Of a stretch of DNA of 64,000 bases, positions 10,513 to 23,196 are shown piece after piece. Each line of letters begins with the position of its first letter. Within the stretch, counting starts at the first letter, position 1. Source of the DNA: Casuarius casuarius (taxonomy: Eukaryota > Chordata > Aves > Casuariiformes > Casuariidae); NCBI GenBank assembly GCA_003342895.1, contig PTFA01000318.1:290588-354587 (forward strand), in the 5' to 3' direction. Position numbers and translations under genes: made by a program. The notes under the pieces were generated by a model, which was given only the letters and a program-made list of their open reading frames with translations, had not been told where the DNA came from and did no database searches.

Positions 10513-13500
10513 ACCCATATTGTTCTACCATGACATGCAAATTCTGTGGGAGGACCACAAAATGGCCATCAAAACAAGAATGAAAGAATGCATTCCATAT
10601 TACAAGACTTGAAGGAAAGAGCAGCTTTATAAATCTGAAAAGAAATTAAATGAATATAAAGTGGATTTGGTTAACCAAATTGGGAGGATGGGCAGACTTT
10701 CGTTTGTAACTGACATTATTTTTAAATGAAGGAATCTGGAGAATATTAAAACTTATACCTGAATCTATGCTAAAAGTATTTTTGTCATTTTAGAGCCAAA
10801 AATATCCTACTGCCAAAACCTGTAAAACGCTTTAAAAAAAAAGGAAAAAAAAAAAAAGCAAGCACCTTCCAAATGGAATTCACAATTCTCATGGGTAGGT
10901 GATCATCGACTCCAATTAGTCCCTGGCAGAGGAGTCTGAGCAAGAGTGATAGACTTGATGCATCCAAAAATGTTTAGTCTAGACTAAACCACCCTGGAAT
11001 TCTCCACAGACTAGACCTCAGCCCTCTGGATCCCGAACAGCCATCTACACTGGCTTCAAACAACAACACAGTCTAAATCTTATTCCAGACTTCACCCTGC
11101 CTTCCTATCTTGTCCCTTTGCTGTTCTCCCTCCTGACCCCCTAGGCTCTCAGGGCTACATGCTAAAAAGCTGTTGACTGTTGCAAGTATTTTAAGCCTTG
11201 TTAATAAGTGTGTAGGTAACTCTCTCCCCTAATCATCTGTACAGTGAGCATGTGAGCCAAGCCTAAAATAACAAAATCAGAAAAACATGTTCATCTGCTA
11301 GACAGCAGTCAGCACCCACTGTTGCCAAAAAGAAAGGAGTCTGGTGCTGCTCTTTATAAAATTTTGTCAGCACAACTAATTCTGAAATATGCTCTGAAAA
11401 TGTGGAACATGGCCCATATGTCGCAGCTCTTTTTGTGTATTTAATGTCTTATTGAGAAGATATGACAGAAAAGATCCTCCCTAACTGAAGAATTCCTTTG
11501 TTGTCACCCAGCAGCGATGCTCTTTTCAAGGACACCGTTGTGGCTCTGCAGAATCCACAGGGAGCTCTTACTTTCAGCTTTGAGAAACCAGGCAGGCTCC
11601 TTTCCATTCCCAGTTTAGAACAGCTGTACCTGCACTAGAAGCCAAGTTAGTCTTTCATATCCCTATTCTCAGAGCACAGTAATACAATCTGTTATCCCTC
11701 CTTTCCCTTACTTGATATCTCAGTGAAAGATTTTGCCACTTCACCTGGTATTTACCCGCAGCAACAATGAGATAATGCTAGAGTACTATTTCTCTTTCTT
11801 TATGTTTGAAACTGGCCACAGGCAGTAGTAGAGATGAACCGGCATAAACAGTGTACTTCCATTTAAGTCAGGGAGTTGTGCCCATTCCTCCAGCAAGGCA
11901 AAATAGTGACAATCAAATTTGTACAGACAGAAGTCTTAATTTACAACCATGGCTTCAGCCACATCTCTTCTTCGGAAGAACTGGGTCACAGGCCCAAATT
12001 TTCCAACACATTCTCCTATGACCCCAAGTGCAATTTAATCACCACCAAACTTTGGAGAAGTTCAGAATTTGATTCAAATCCAGGCTTGAAAGCCATGGCA
12101 CAAGCCCATCACTAACAAGTTTTCCTAAAAGAAACATGTACGTTTACTTATTCCTCTTCCTTAATTCTTGCCCCTACCGGCACATTAAGTAAATCTAAGG
12201 AATGAAAGGAACAGAGATATAAAGAATTAGATCATCTTGTCTATTGCCTGCATTTATATTATGAAGGACCATCCTGGCTAATTCTTCAAAAGCATTAAAA
12301 ATAACCTGAAAAAGAGGAGAGGGCAGAGAAAGAACATCTGGAAGGCAGAAAGGAAGAGTAGCTTCAAAATGCAGCTTTTGGTAAAGCTTGTATTCAAAAC
12401 ACATCCAAAAGGCAAAGGAAGAAAGAATATTTCATGGTGCTGCTCTCCCCAGCTACAGAGAAAATACTTCTCAGTCAGACAGTCAAGAGTGCTCAGTCCC
12501 ATGTAAAAGCTAGAATGACACCCGGGGGAGATATGGAACAGGGAGATCTCTGGAAACCCAGTTGCCTACACTGAAAAAACTACATGTTCTTCTGTAATCT
12601 AACAAGTCCTTTGTCAACAAACCTAATAAAACAAGAGCTCTTTTTTCTTTTTCTACTGAGACCAACCAGGTCGGCAAAACAGAATAGAAATTTAGATCAG
12701 GCTAGAGATTAATACATAGGATTAGCTCCAAATAAAGGACTTTGGCAGAACTGAGGGGCCTGAGTCCCAAAACTGCCAACCAAAATACCCAGAGATGATC
12801 TGCTATCAAACTCACATCTATACTTACTCAGGAAATGAGTTTGCTGCTAAGTTCTAAGAAGAGCTCAAGCTACTAAATATTCCCAGACGGGTGTTTTACA
12901 CATCACCAGGATCATGTCCCTCACAAAAAGCCGTGGTCAAAACCTACTTTTAAAAGACAGGAGGAAGAAGTAATAGACAAGACTACACAATCTTACAACA
13001 AGAAATATCACTTGAATACCTGGTAAACAGTCTAGTGGCTTAATGGGAGTAGTATTAGATCAGTACTGAATATTCTGGAATTTCATCCTTGATGAGGCAG
13101 TTAAAATCATCTTCATTCAGTTCTTGCAATTCATTGCACTTGCACCAAAATCTGAATGTCATCCATGATGAATTTCCAAGATTTTATGTGAAAGAAATTA
13201 CATGTTACAACATAAACTAAGGTTACAATAGGCCCTTAATAGTCCACATATTTAAAGGAGTAAAAAAAATTAGCAGCTGAATTTCACATTTTCAGAAATA
13301 CACTGTTCTAAGCACTGCTATACCGTTGTATCTATGTCCACAGCAAAGAAGCTAATGGAAATAGTATGGTTTTAAGTTGATAGGCTTTTAAAGCTACATG
13401 AAGCATGAAGAGTATCACACAAAAGCAGCATTATAGCCACCGTCTTATGACAGATAAGAAGCTAGGCAGAGATGGAGTGAATGGGTTATGTTTTTTGCAG

Positions 13501-15338
13501 TGCTCCATCAAGAAAGCCTTAGTGACTGAACAGGTGACACTGCCTTTAAAAAAAATGAAACAATTGTGGTGATGGTAGCATATTGCTGTATGTCATTCTT
13601 GACCTAATTTCCTTATGCTACTATCATTCTGTTGAAGCACTGCAGATTGAATTATAGTGGCTAGAAGTTATCCCAATTTACACACATGTGAGATCTACTT
13701 ATAGGTCCAGAATTTTGACGTAAGATGATGTAGACCTTGTTGATGGAATTTGTTCTTTAAAAACTTTGCAGTGGCCCAAGGTATGACTAATGGTAGCTTC
13801 TAGTTTAAGAATTTTTCTTTTGAACCAAATCAACTTAATTTTCTGAAAGAACTATGTTTCTAATATTGTTATTTTCAGATGTCTTTAGTACAGCTAGCAA
13901 AACACAGAGATACTATAGCCATCAGTAAGGAGTTGGCTTATCACATCTCATGATGGATCATTAACAGAATGGTTAACAGAGTTCCAACTATAGAATCTTT
14001 ATTAGTAATAATGATGTATTTGCCAAAAATAACATGGCTTGACTTAAACATTCTAAGACACACATGTAAGAATAGCTTTTTTATTTCTATTTCTTTCCAT
14101 TTTTATAGAACTAGCTAATTTGCAAGCTAAACAACCTTTGATTGGAAGTAGTGAAAAACAATAAGCACAATATTATAATAAAACACACCACTACGTTTAC
14201 ACAAATGACAACATTACTTGCAAGTGTTAGCTGCTGAGTTTGGAAAGCACAAAGAGTTGGTGAAATCTTCTGGTTAGTATACTCATTGTTCGAAACATAC
14301 ATTTCTCCGGGAAATTCCAAGAGGTGAACTGTGAAAATGTTTACCAAATTCCCATTCTGAGTTACAACCGTGTAAACCAGCAGTAATAACTTCAAGGAGC
14401 ACTTCGCATTTACTATTGTAAACTACACTAGACCCTGGCACTGTAAGCTTTGCTTACATTTTTACTTTCTTAACATACTGGGGTAATTAACATAAAAAGT
14501 ATACATTTCATATGGTTTGTATTAAAGTAGATGTTTGCACCCTGAGTGTAACCACTCTNAAAGGTTCAATACACGTACACATATTCTAAGCTTTTCAAAA
14601 TGAGATTTTCATGAATTACAGAAATTGCTGGAAAAACAAGCCCTGAATCCAATTTCAGAATGTCAAATGGATGCATTTATTTAGCTTATAGGATGCATTT
14701 AACTACTCACATGAAAAAAGATGGTACCAGGTGGACACAGAGGAATCATGGTTAACCAAACAGCCATCTCTAATTACAGCAGTCACCCCTAACTATCTCT
14801 AGCCAGAACAGATGTTTAGAGGAATTCTCCTGGGATTTTAGACTCCTTGCAGGAACAAAATACATCTTGAAGCAATCAGGCAAAGGATTGTAACTCTGAT
14901 TTAAAGATAACTATTGGCAAATTAAGTATATTAGTTAAACAAACTTTACTAAGGAAACAATACTTAGTTTTCTTAGTCTTATACACTTAGCCACTTGCCC
15001 AGGCCAGAACAGACAGCTTGTATAGACCAGCTGTTCTCACATTTTTTAGGATAGACTCTCCCTTCTTTTTTGTGCTAGCACTGTTCCCTGGCCTCCACTC
15101 ACACCTACCCCCACAAACATACGGCTGGCCCTAAGTCTCTAAAACATCAGTTATCAACAAATAACCATGTATACTGCTCACCCCCAACAAAAGAAAAAAA
15201 CCAAACAAACCAGCAAAGATTTCCTACACCACTTTCTATTCAAACCAGCCTTGCTTGATGTCCCATCCCTGGTCCTGCGAAGAAACTGTTACACTTTGCA
15301 CGGCTGCCTGAGAAGAGACAACTTTCAAGAGGGAGGCA
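10513..15338. other. Unique non-coding stretch
   Basis: No gene recognised. It contains an 18-bp perfect palindrome at 10972-10989, a short A-rich patch at 10834-10857, and AT-rich unique sequence with only short chance frames on both strands. A weak resemblance to an old repeat near 12040-12115 was too poor to call. Confidence 0.55.
10972..10989. other. Perfect 18-bp palindrome
   Basis: GTTTAGTCT is followed directly by its exact reverse complement AGACTAAAC. Each half contains GTCT/AGAC, the core bound by SMAD proteins, but a single site says little about function. Confidence 0.7.
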
Positions 15339-15455
15339 GAGAAGAGGAACGGGGAGGATGGGGCCCGCTGGAATTGCCCAGGCGCTCCCCAGCCTCCCCT
15401 GCAGCCTTTGCCCCCTGTCCGGGGAGTCTGCCCCAGTTCTTCCCTCCTTTGCTGT
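15339..15455. other. Small GC-rich patch with several CpGs
   Basis: About 115 bases are distinctly richer in G+C than their surroundings and hold several CpGs (AACGGGG, GCCCGCTGG, AGGCGCTCC, GTCCGGGG). The patch is too small for a classical CpG island. Open frames cross it on both strands but neither translation resembles a known protein. It could be a decayed exon, a small regulatory element or a local composition change. Confidence 0.5.
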
Positions 15456-15483
15456 TTCAGAAAGGAATGTTTACACACTCTTA

Positions 15484-15507
15484 AAATTAGTGTGCAAATT
15501 AGTGTGT
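15484..15507. repeat. 12-base tandem duplication
   Basis: AAATTAGTGTGC is immediately followed by AAATTAGTGTGT, two copies differing at the last base. It lies just downstream of the GC-rich patch. Confidence 0.75.
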
Positions 15508-15795
15508 ATGTTAAAAATTATATTGACATCCACAGTATCTAAACATTGCTAAATGGGTTTTTCATCCTCATGCAGAAGTGTTCCACCTGTGCAACAATGT
15601 TCAGTAGCTGTCACTACAACGACAACGCAGCTCTGCCTCAAAATAATCAGGTATTCATTCAGGGAATATCTGGTACATCATAGTTCTAGAAATGATGCAA
15701 GTTTCAGATAATCTTTATATATAAAGGCTCCATTCAACAACATGCTTAGTCTTTTGGCTGCTGCAAAGGGGGCAGGGTGTCAGGAAAGACTGTCT

Positions 15796-15950
15796 TCACT
15801 AATAGCTAGCTAGGTGACCTTGGACAGGTCATTAAATCTGTATACCTCACTTACCTACCCTATAAATAGCGAGACTACCATCAAGCTCAAAGGGAGCTTT
15901 GTGAGACTGCTGCATAAACACTAAGTTTAATATTACTGCTATATAAACTG
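15796..15950 (+). repeat. MIR-like CORE-SINE relic, sense orientation
   Basis: The segment opens with CACTAATAGCTAGCTAGGTG, then ACCTTGGACAGGTCATTAAATCT, corresponding to the conserved MIR stretch containing GTGACCTTGGGCAAGTCA. It goes on through ACCTCACTTACC, AAAGGGAGCTTTGTGAGACTG, GCATAAACAC and TATTACTGCTATATAAAC, in the order expected for the MIR 3' half. The tRNA-related head is missing. It is an ancient amniote SINE copy with no function implied. Confidence 0.75.
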
Positions 15951-16531
15951 AAAGGATAAAAGTGAGCTAATTTGAATATAAAACTTCTGAGTTCTCTATA
16001 ACAGAACTCATTCTAAGGATGTGCACAGAACTCAAATAAATTGAGGACTGGAGTTCATGTTAGCCTGAAAAGCCAAATCAAAATAACAAGAAGCTCTTTT
16101 GAAGGCTGAAGGAATTTAGGAAACGAGAAAGGCTACTCCTGTTCTGCTTCCAAGTCAGCCCAAACCAGGAGTTATTAGAAATCCTGTTCACCAGAAATTT
16201 CTAGCATGCTTTCTCACTGAATAGAGGTACATAAATTTAATCCATAGTGAATTCCTAAATTACAGCTTTATAAAAATATAGCAAAAATAAAAATTGCTTA
16301 AAATCTGCCGTAAGCTTCAGAATTAAAATATTCATACAGCACTCAATGCCCAGGGAAGTTTGAATGCACTTTTTTGTAGAGCATGTGTAAAATTTATGTA
16401 GGATTTGCTAAGAGTGTCCCCATATTACATAGTCAGGTTTTCTGATGTGCTGTATCTTTGCACTGGTATCAGGAATGACAAGAGAGTCATACTACCAAAC
16501 AGCAGAGTATTCCATCAGAGCTTTCTATTTT

Positions 16532-16560
16532 TACATACATACATATACACACAGACATAC
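16532..16560. repeat. TACA/CATA microsatellite
   Basis: An imperfect tetranucleotide run of TACA and CACA units, about 29 bases long. Simple repeat. Confidence 0.8.
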
Positions 16561-19500
16561 TTATGAAGAATTTGACTGGGGTTTGTCAGTGAAGAGATGA
16601 TGACTAGATAATTTTTGTCTTTTACATTTTTAGCCTATCATTTCCTAATGAGGATAATTATCCTCCTTTCCCTTCAGCTGTTCCTATGATAGTGTCCACG
16701 TCATTTACAGAGACCTGATCACTCTGCCAGAAGGTTATGCTCTGACTGGGAAAGGCCTTGTTAGTTTCTATTTCAACTGAAGACAGGCACGAGTTTAACT
16801 TTCCTATCTTCCAGGGCTGCAACTTTACATATTTTCCTTAATAATATTCAGTATAATCTAGGCTGAGAGTATACTCTAGTAATGAGGTTGCTATACCATT
16901 TCCATTATTGGTTTCTTAACAGAAGGGCAAGACTGCCAGAAAAGTAGAGCGAGATGACCAGCATAGCATATTAACTAGTATTGGTTTTTTCCTTACCTCT
17001 TTTTTTCTTTCTATGGGGAAAAGTCATGCAAATTCTTTTATTAAAATAACTATTATTTCCNTGTTTTTGAATACATATATCTTTTTATGCCTGTCATGGA
17101 GCTTGACAAATGGAAAAGAAGCATGGGTTTTCCCTACAGTCCTGGCACAGCCTTGGGTCCAAACGATCCAGCTCAGAATTAGGAACAGAGCTACCAAATC
17201 CACAATCTACCTACATTCAGATGTCAGCATTCACAACTTATTATCATATTCCAATAATACATCCAAATATTACAGAAAAGAGTAGATAAAGAGCCTGACT
17301 TCTCTCTTCCTCAGGTACAAAACCATTTTTGCTCTGAGGTTTGGTTAAACACCAGCTTGTTTTGAGAAAGAAGAGAAAAAAAAATTGTTATCTGACCACA
17401 GATATGTCAACCTACTGAATGCTAAGCAATTTGAAAATGTGCATCTTTTTAATAGCAATAGTATCTGCTCTTTATAGTGATATCTGTAAGTGATGTTTTT
17501 GCGCCAGCAATGCAGAAAGTGGGACCTATACTCTAGCTTTATTTTTTTCCCCTGAGGATCTCAAGATATGTTTTTTCTCCAAGCCTTACACAAGCTTTTA
17601 TTTCATTAAAAAATGAGTTGCCAGTTGCCTCTTGATACATTTTCAGCATATTTTATTTGCTTAAATAAAAGAAAACCAGAGTCAATTTGCCACCAGTTTA
17701 AGGCCTACTATGGAGAACCTCATTAAGTCCCAAATTCTCTGTTAAAACTAATGCTTTGGACTCTTTATTTTCAAGTTTAAGCAGCCTGGCTTTCAAACAT
17801 AAACAATTACCACTGATTTTTATAACCTGGGAATCAAACAAATGAGCCACTGAAGGATCTTGTCTGAATATTCAATCAAACTGCACACCTGTGACAAATA
17901 ACTTCTACTCCCCAAAATATCACACCCAGTCTTATTTTCTGATGCCAGCAACATTAACAACCTACCTGAGGGTTCTGTCCATGGATAAGTCAATGGGACT
18001 GACTGGTAGAAAGCAACAGCTGGTCACGATAGCTGATTTCTTCTACTTTCACTACTCCCAGTGCTGGTAACTCAAATTACTATTTATTACCTAACAGCAT
18101 GCACCCAAAAAAAAAATACAATGTAATTTTATTCTTACTGGCTAAACGCTGTGAAATCTGACAGCTTTTCTAATGATGTCCTCTACAGGGTGTAAATCAA
18201 ACAGAGGGCAGTGACACCCAATGGATAGATGTATGAAGGAACTACTATTCTGGACATTACTTTTCCTTTCAATATGCTTTGGATACCTTCTCTTCCTAAA
18301 ATGAGGATTCCAACCAACTCATTTAATCAATGCATTACATAAATATTTGGAAGTCCTGAACATGTTGGTGATTGAACTTGACTCTGCTTTGGATAATGGG
18401 TTGAAAGTTTCATTTCATTCATTTTCATTCAAAGATTTCCCATTGTATTACTGTAAACTCTATTGATAGCAAGAGCCCATAAAGATACTATAGGGGAAGA
18501 GACAACATCTTTTGTGTGTCTGCTAATTCTTATTAATTCCCAAGGACACACTAACAAGAGGTCATTTAAAATAAACCAATCTCCTTTTTACAGTATAACA
18601 CTTCTACACATTCTCCACAGAGTTCACAGCTACACTCACTAACAAAACCTTGATGCAGATGTCTCTAGAGACAACATCCTTGGCATTACTCGTATCCTTG
18701 ATATCAACAGGTAGACTAATTCCCTAAGTACGCCCTAAGCAAAATTTTATCCGGAGATGCTCACCAAATCCAAAAGAATATGGAGTTCTTCATTTGCATT
18801 TTTAAGACCTAGCATTAGTCTCTCATGCCTGAAGGCACTTCAAAATTCAAGCTAGTGCTTATGAAACTTGGCAGATTTACACCTCTGAAACCTGACGCCT
18901 TCCAATGTGACAGTGTGAACTTCACCCTTGCTGCTGCTACATCCTACCCCACACTCAGCAAAAGATACGGGGAGAGAGAATAACTAACATTACAAGCCGA
19001 GTAATTTTTCTCTGCTTTCTCTCTTCCAACTGCTGAAGGGGATGTGTTACTTCTATGGCGTAGATGCTCAGCTACCAGGAAAACTGTTTGAGGCTTCAAA
19101 CAAATTTCACAAGACCTCAAAGTATGTATCACTAGCTATTGTTGCAGGTGGAACAACAACAACCAGTCACTGCTAATCAAGGCCTTCAGCTTCCCCCACT
19201 GACTTCAGTGACCACTGAATAAGATTCCCAGCTTTCATTCAAACAATGACAGGCTTACATACCACACCATAGCCATTAACTTTGTTAATATACTTAAAAC
19301 ATTTACGGGGGCTGAAGTTTATGGATAATTCAAAGCAGGTTGCAGACTACTGATGACTTGTGATGCAGAACAAGGTGGTGCATATGTGTAAATGCAAAAC
19401 AGAATGTCTGCACATTTAAATCATTACACCAAGTATATATACAGTTTTACATTTTGCAATATACACTTGCATTTCAGTGCAATGACTAGTGAAGACTGAT

Positions 19501-20349
19501 CGAAATGACTATTCACTGTAATATACAATGGTTACTTTTCTAAAGAGACAGANCTTGATCTTGAAATTTAAAAGGTTTAAAGCTGGAAAGAACGGGTCTG
19601 AGTTGTCTCGTCACTTATGTAACAGGAGCCCATAGAATTTCACTCAGCAAATCTGTCTGGAGGAAAAACCCTATCGTCTCTTGATAAACTGTTCCAAGAG
19701 TTATCAAGACAGAGAGGCAAGCATGGTCATCTATCTGTGCATAAGAAGATGCAGGACTGAAGTCTCAATCACTTCCTCTGTAATAAACTATTCATTATTA
19801 TATACGTAAGCCCAACAAGAAATGGCATGCATAATCTATGCTTAATGTTAGCAGGGTTTTCTGTTTCCTTCTAATGCTGTAGAAATACCACAAACTACTA
19901 GGCAGCCTATCACCAACCATCCTATTCGATGTACCGAAAGACAAAGCTCTCTCCTGTCTGAGAACCATCTGCCATGCATATGGAAACCTGACATATGGTG
20001 CCTCTAAAAATTAACGCCACTATCCAAATTCCATGTAATAAACATTCCCAGATGCAGAAGCCTCAGATGATAGTACGAGAAATGTGAAGCAAACAAATGA
20101 TGAAGCCTACTGATGCACCCTCATAAACAAAGCCAGTGAAGCAACACATACAAAAAAGTCTTAAAGTAATAAAGACTAGTGTACTGATGCAATTAAAAAA
20201 CAGCTTTGCAGCAGTGCATGCTGGATCTTTGTCAACACACGGCTAACTGTTCATCTCCCGGGCGTCAGTGGCAAATCCTGACAGCATTTTTTCTTTCTGT
20301 TATTTGCACTACGAAAATGTAAATGCCAGTTTAACATGTTTAAATGGGC

Positions 20350-20395
20350 TGATGTTTGTAAATGAGATTTCTGACCGAGTGCCATGTAAACAGCA
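20350..20395. promoter_or_regulatory. Two forkhead-type motifs, candidate enhancer fragment
   Basis: TGTTTGT at 20353-20359 and GTAAACA at 20386-20392 both match the forkhead consensus RYMAAYA, read on opposite strands. An ATGTTTAAA lies about 20 bases upstream. Such pairs also occur by chance in AT-rich DNA, and nothing else in the sequence proves regulatory activity. Confidence 0.2.
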
Positions 20396-21690
20396 TGCCA
20401 TGGATTTTTTTAATAAATAAAAAAGTATGNCTTTTTATTTCCATTATTACATTTCTTCCATTTTTGTGTTTATAGGGCTCTTCAGCAAGGAAAAGGCCAG
20501 GGAAAAGATACTTCATTCAGGAAAATGGCTCATTCTCACAGAGCATTTTACACACTGGGGCAGAAAAAGACTGAAATGGTTATCCACAAAGGAGCATGAT
20601 GTAATACTCTTGCTCTCATTGATAAGTATCTCAAGGATCAAATGCTTTAGGAGAGAAAAAAAAAATTTCTGGCTAAACTTAAGTGATTATTCTTAGGAAG
20701 ACTATGAGAGCCATCATTCAAAATGAGATTTTTCATGCTGGTTTGGCTTCTTCTAAAGGAAAGAATGCTTACTAAATACTTAGTTTCTATTGGACTAAGT
20801 AACTTCATTGTTTGCAAGATTTCCCATGTTCACCAGCACACTTCTTTAGCCCTATCACTTAATGCTAACCCTTGCAAAATTACCATGTGCTGGCTAAGAG
20901 GTAACCCAGTCTGCTCGCATGCCTTTGTTTCAGCCCTGACAAGCTCATCTGATTACTGAGTTAGGGAGCAAGAACTATCATGCTTTATATCCTAAGCTCT
21001 TAAAATTAAGAATTTAAATTTATTTCACACAGGTGAGCTTACAATATAGATTCCCTGGAAAAGAAGAATTTAAAAAAAATGAGAGAAAGGCATCCATGCA
21101 GGATGCCCACATGGCTCANGAATGATTCCCACAGGCAAGTCCCTCTTGACAGAATTCAAAAGATATTCGTGCCTGTAGCACCACTAACTCTTGCAATGAT
21201 AAATCCCTAAATTGTCCTGTGTTCCTATACAGGGCCCCAGACTCACTGACAGTGCTTACAGAGAGCCTCTGCTCTTTCAACATCAGTTCTTCCCCTATTC
21301 ATAAAAGAGTTCAAGCGCACGTTCAACTTCCAGTACTTTTTTTTTNCCCCCTAAACAGGAAACTCCCAACCACATACTATTTTTAGCCTCGTTTCCAGAA
21401 GAATCGAGGCTTGTAGATCGTGCTGTATGACTGTCTATACTCCTATTCCCACTCTCCTTTTGAACCCACTGGATAATTTTAATCAACCGTAGAGGTGTAA
21501 TAGAAGTCTCAAAGTTCTGACGTATTTTGTAAAAATTAGCAGCTGACTACAGCAGAAACCCTATTAATTCTCCCAGAGAGACAAAGTCAGGCATTTTTTA
21601 TTCTGCATGACAACAACTGATTGCCAGTCAGCATGTGATAGTCTCCAGAGAAGCCATAGCATATGCAATCTCTCACTTAGATGGTAGGAC

Positions 21691-21710
21691 AAAAAAAAAA
21701 AAAAAAAAAA
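21691..21710. repeat. A-run, 20 bases
   Basis: Twenty uninterrupted A. The upstream sequence shows no retrocopied gene that I recognise. Confidence 0.9.
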
Positions 21711-23100
21711 GAGCAGCAGTTGTAGGACAGGACAGTAAGGAAAAATGTGTATATGAGAGCGGAAGGATACTGGTGAATAGGAGAAAAGAGAAGCGAAAGG
21801 GCAGAATGATCATACAGAATTTGAGAACAAGTTGAGGGTTTTGCAGTGCTGGACCAATACTAGTGACTTGAAAAAGAAGCAAAAGTAGTGTGGTAGTACG
21901 GAGCTAGGAGGGAGCCTAGTTAAGCGTAGCCACGTGTACAGACAAACCTGCAGGAAACCAGGCTTCGCTAGCTTTGCTGCTCATGAACAGGTTGCTTCAT
22001 AGAGCAGCTGAACACAGACAGCTTCACAATTAAGCTTGTCTTCACCCATTACTTTTTACTGTTTATAAATATGAATCATTATAAAATTCCTTAGTTATCC
22101 TTTGCCAAATATTTTGTAAACAAGACTGCCCATCTAGTCTCTTGATTAGTAAGACAGCCAAAAGAGTTAAGCAAGACAGGGTATCACACTAGCACCGAGC
22201 TCTCAGAAGTGCAATTCTGCCACTGAAACAGACACTTAAAAAAAGAAAAAGGGCACTTGGTGGTTTGCTGTTCATTGGGTCTGTTGCAGGTCAGATATGT
22301 CACATTACATATAAAAGAAATTTCTGTGTCCAGCTCCCAGCTCCTCAAACCATGGCCTTCAACTGTCATGCTTGATTCTTGGTTGTAAAAAAAAGGAAAT
22401 CAGCAGTCAAGCCTTCAGGTAGCAAATAACTCTGCTATGCCATTATTTTCACAATAAGCCACAGTGACCCCTATGCAGTTGCAGTACTGTGGTGGATTTG
22501 GACTGGTGTCTCTGTCTGGAACTTTCCAACAATTCAGAGGCTAATGAGTAAGAAAGAATTTACACATCAGGCTATATTTTTTTTCTACATAAATGATGTG
22601 AATAAAAGCAGTATTTTTTTCAGAACTCTAGATACCTTGAAGTCTCTGATACGTGCTGTTGCACTTACCATCCCAAACACTAAAGCTGATCTTGAAGTGG
22701 GTCCTAGAAAGAAATCACTACTTCCCAACAATTTAGGGCCTTCTGGCTGGTTTCCTTCAAAGGCAGACTCCTGCCTATATCGTAAGAACTTGACTGTCTT
22801 TCATCTCCTTCTTTGCTGTCTTGATATTTTTCAAAATAGATTATGCAACAAACCAAAATCATTATGATGTTTCTCAGTGTAAAACAGGCAGGCTAGGTAA
22901 TTTTTCCAAATAGTTTCTTTAACATATCAATCTGAATTACTGAAAAAAGCCTCACTGTAATTGTGCAATGAGTAGCTAAACAGTAGAAATGGGAGAGGAT
23001 TTATTTGTACTCCACTGCAGTTGCTAGCCAAATACAAATGTAGCCCCCAAATAAACCTGAATATTGCTAGACTGCAGAGTACTGATATGAGACAAACACT

Positions 23101-23196
23101 GCATTCAGATCTCTCCTACTTCACTCTGTGTTTACACTAGCGTTATCCCTTAAGTGCTATACTTGATTTACACTAATGTAAGAGAGCAGCAATTCT
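23101..23196. repeat. Old palindromic MITE-like repeat
   Basis: The left part reads GCATTCAGATCTCTCCTAC then GTGTTTACACTAG. The right part reads CTTGATTTACACTAATGTAA then GAGAGCAGCAATTCT. The ends are imperfect reverse complements of each other. The TGATTTACACCAGTGTAA-like arm matches a repeat I recall as frequent in turtles, crocodilians and birds. It is non-coding and heavily diverged, and the family name is uncertain. Confidence 0.5.

Larger units (their letters stand above)
15951..23100. other. Unique non-coding stretch with motif-dense segments
   Basis: No gene recognised. It contains a TACA-type microsatellite at 16532-16560, a possible weak MIR trace at 18262-18350 (CTTCCTAAAATGAGGATT), a TTTCATTCA-type short repeat at 18408-18435, a forkhead-motif segment near 20270-20420 and a 20-base A-run at 21691-21710. 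Many short frames exist, none with a recognisable domain. Confidence 0.55.

Noticed and set aside
12040..12115. CAAACTTTGGAGAAGTTCAG as an old interspersed repeat
   Set aside because: The resemblance to a recalled reptile repeat is too weak to place block by block.
15849..15860. ACTTACCT as a minus-strand splice donor
   Set aside because: It lies inside the MIR-like repeat, whose consensus contains TACCTACCTCAC.
18262..18350. CTTCCTAAAATGAGGATT as a sense MIR core
   Set aside because: One short block matches, but the preceding GTGACCTTGGGCAAGTCA-type core is missing.
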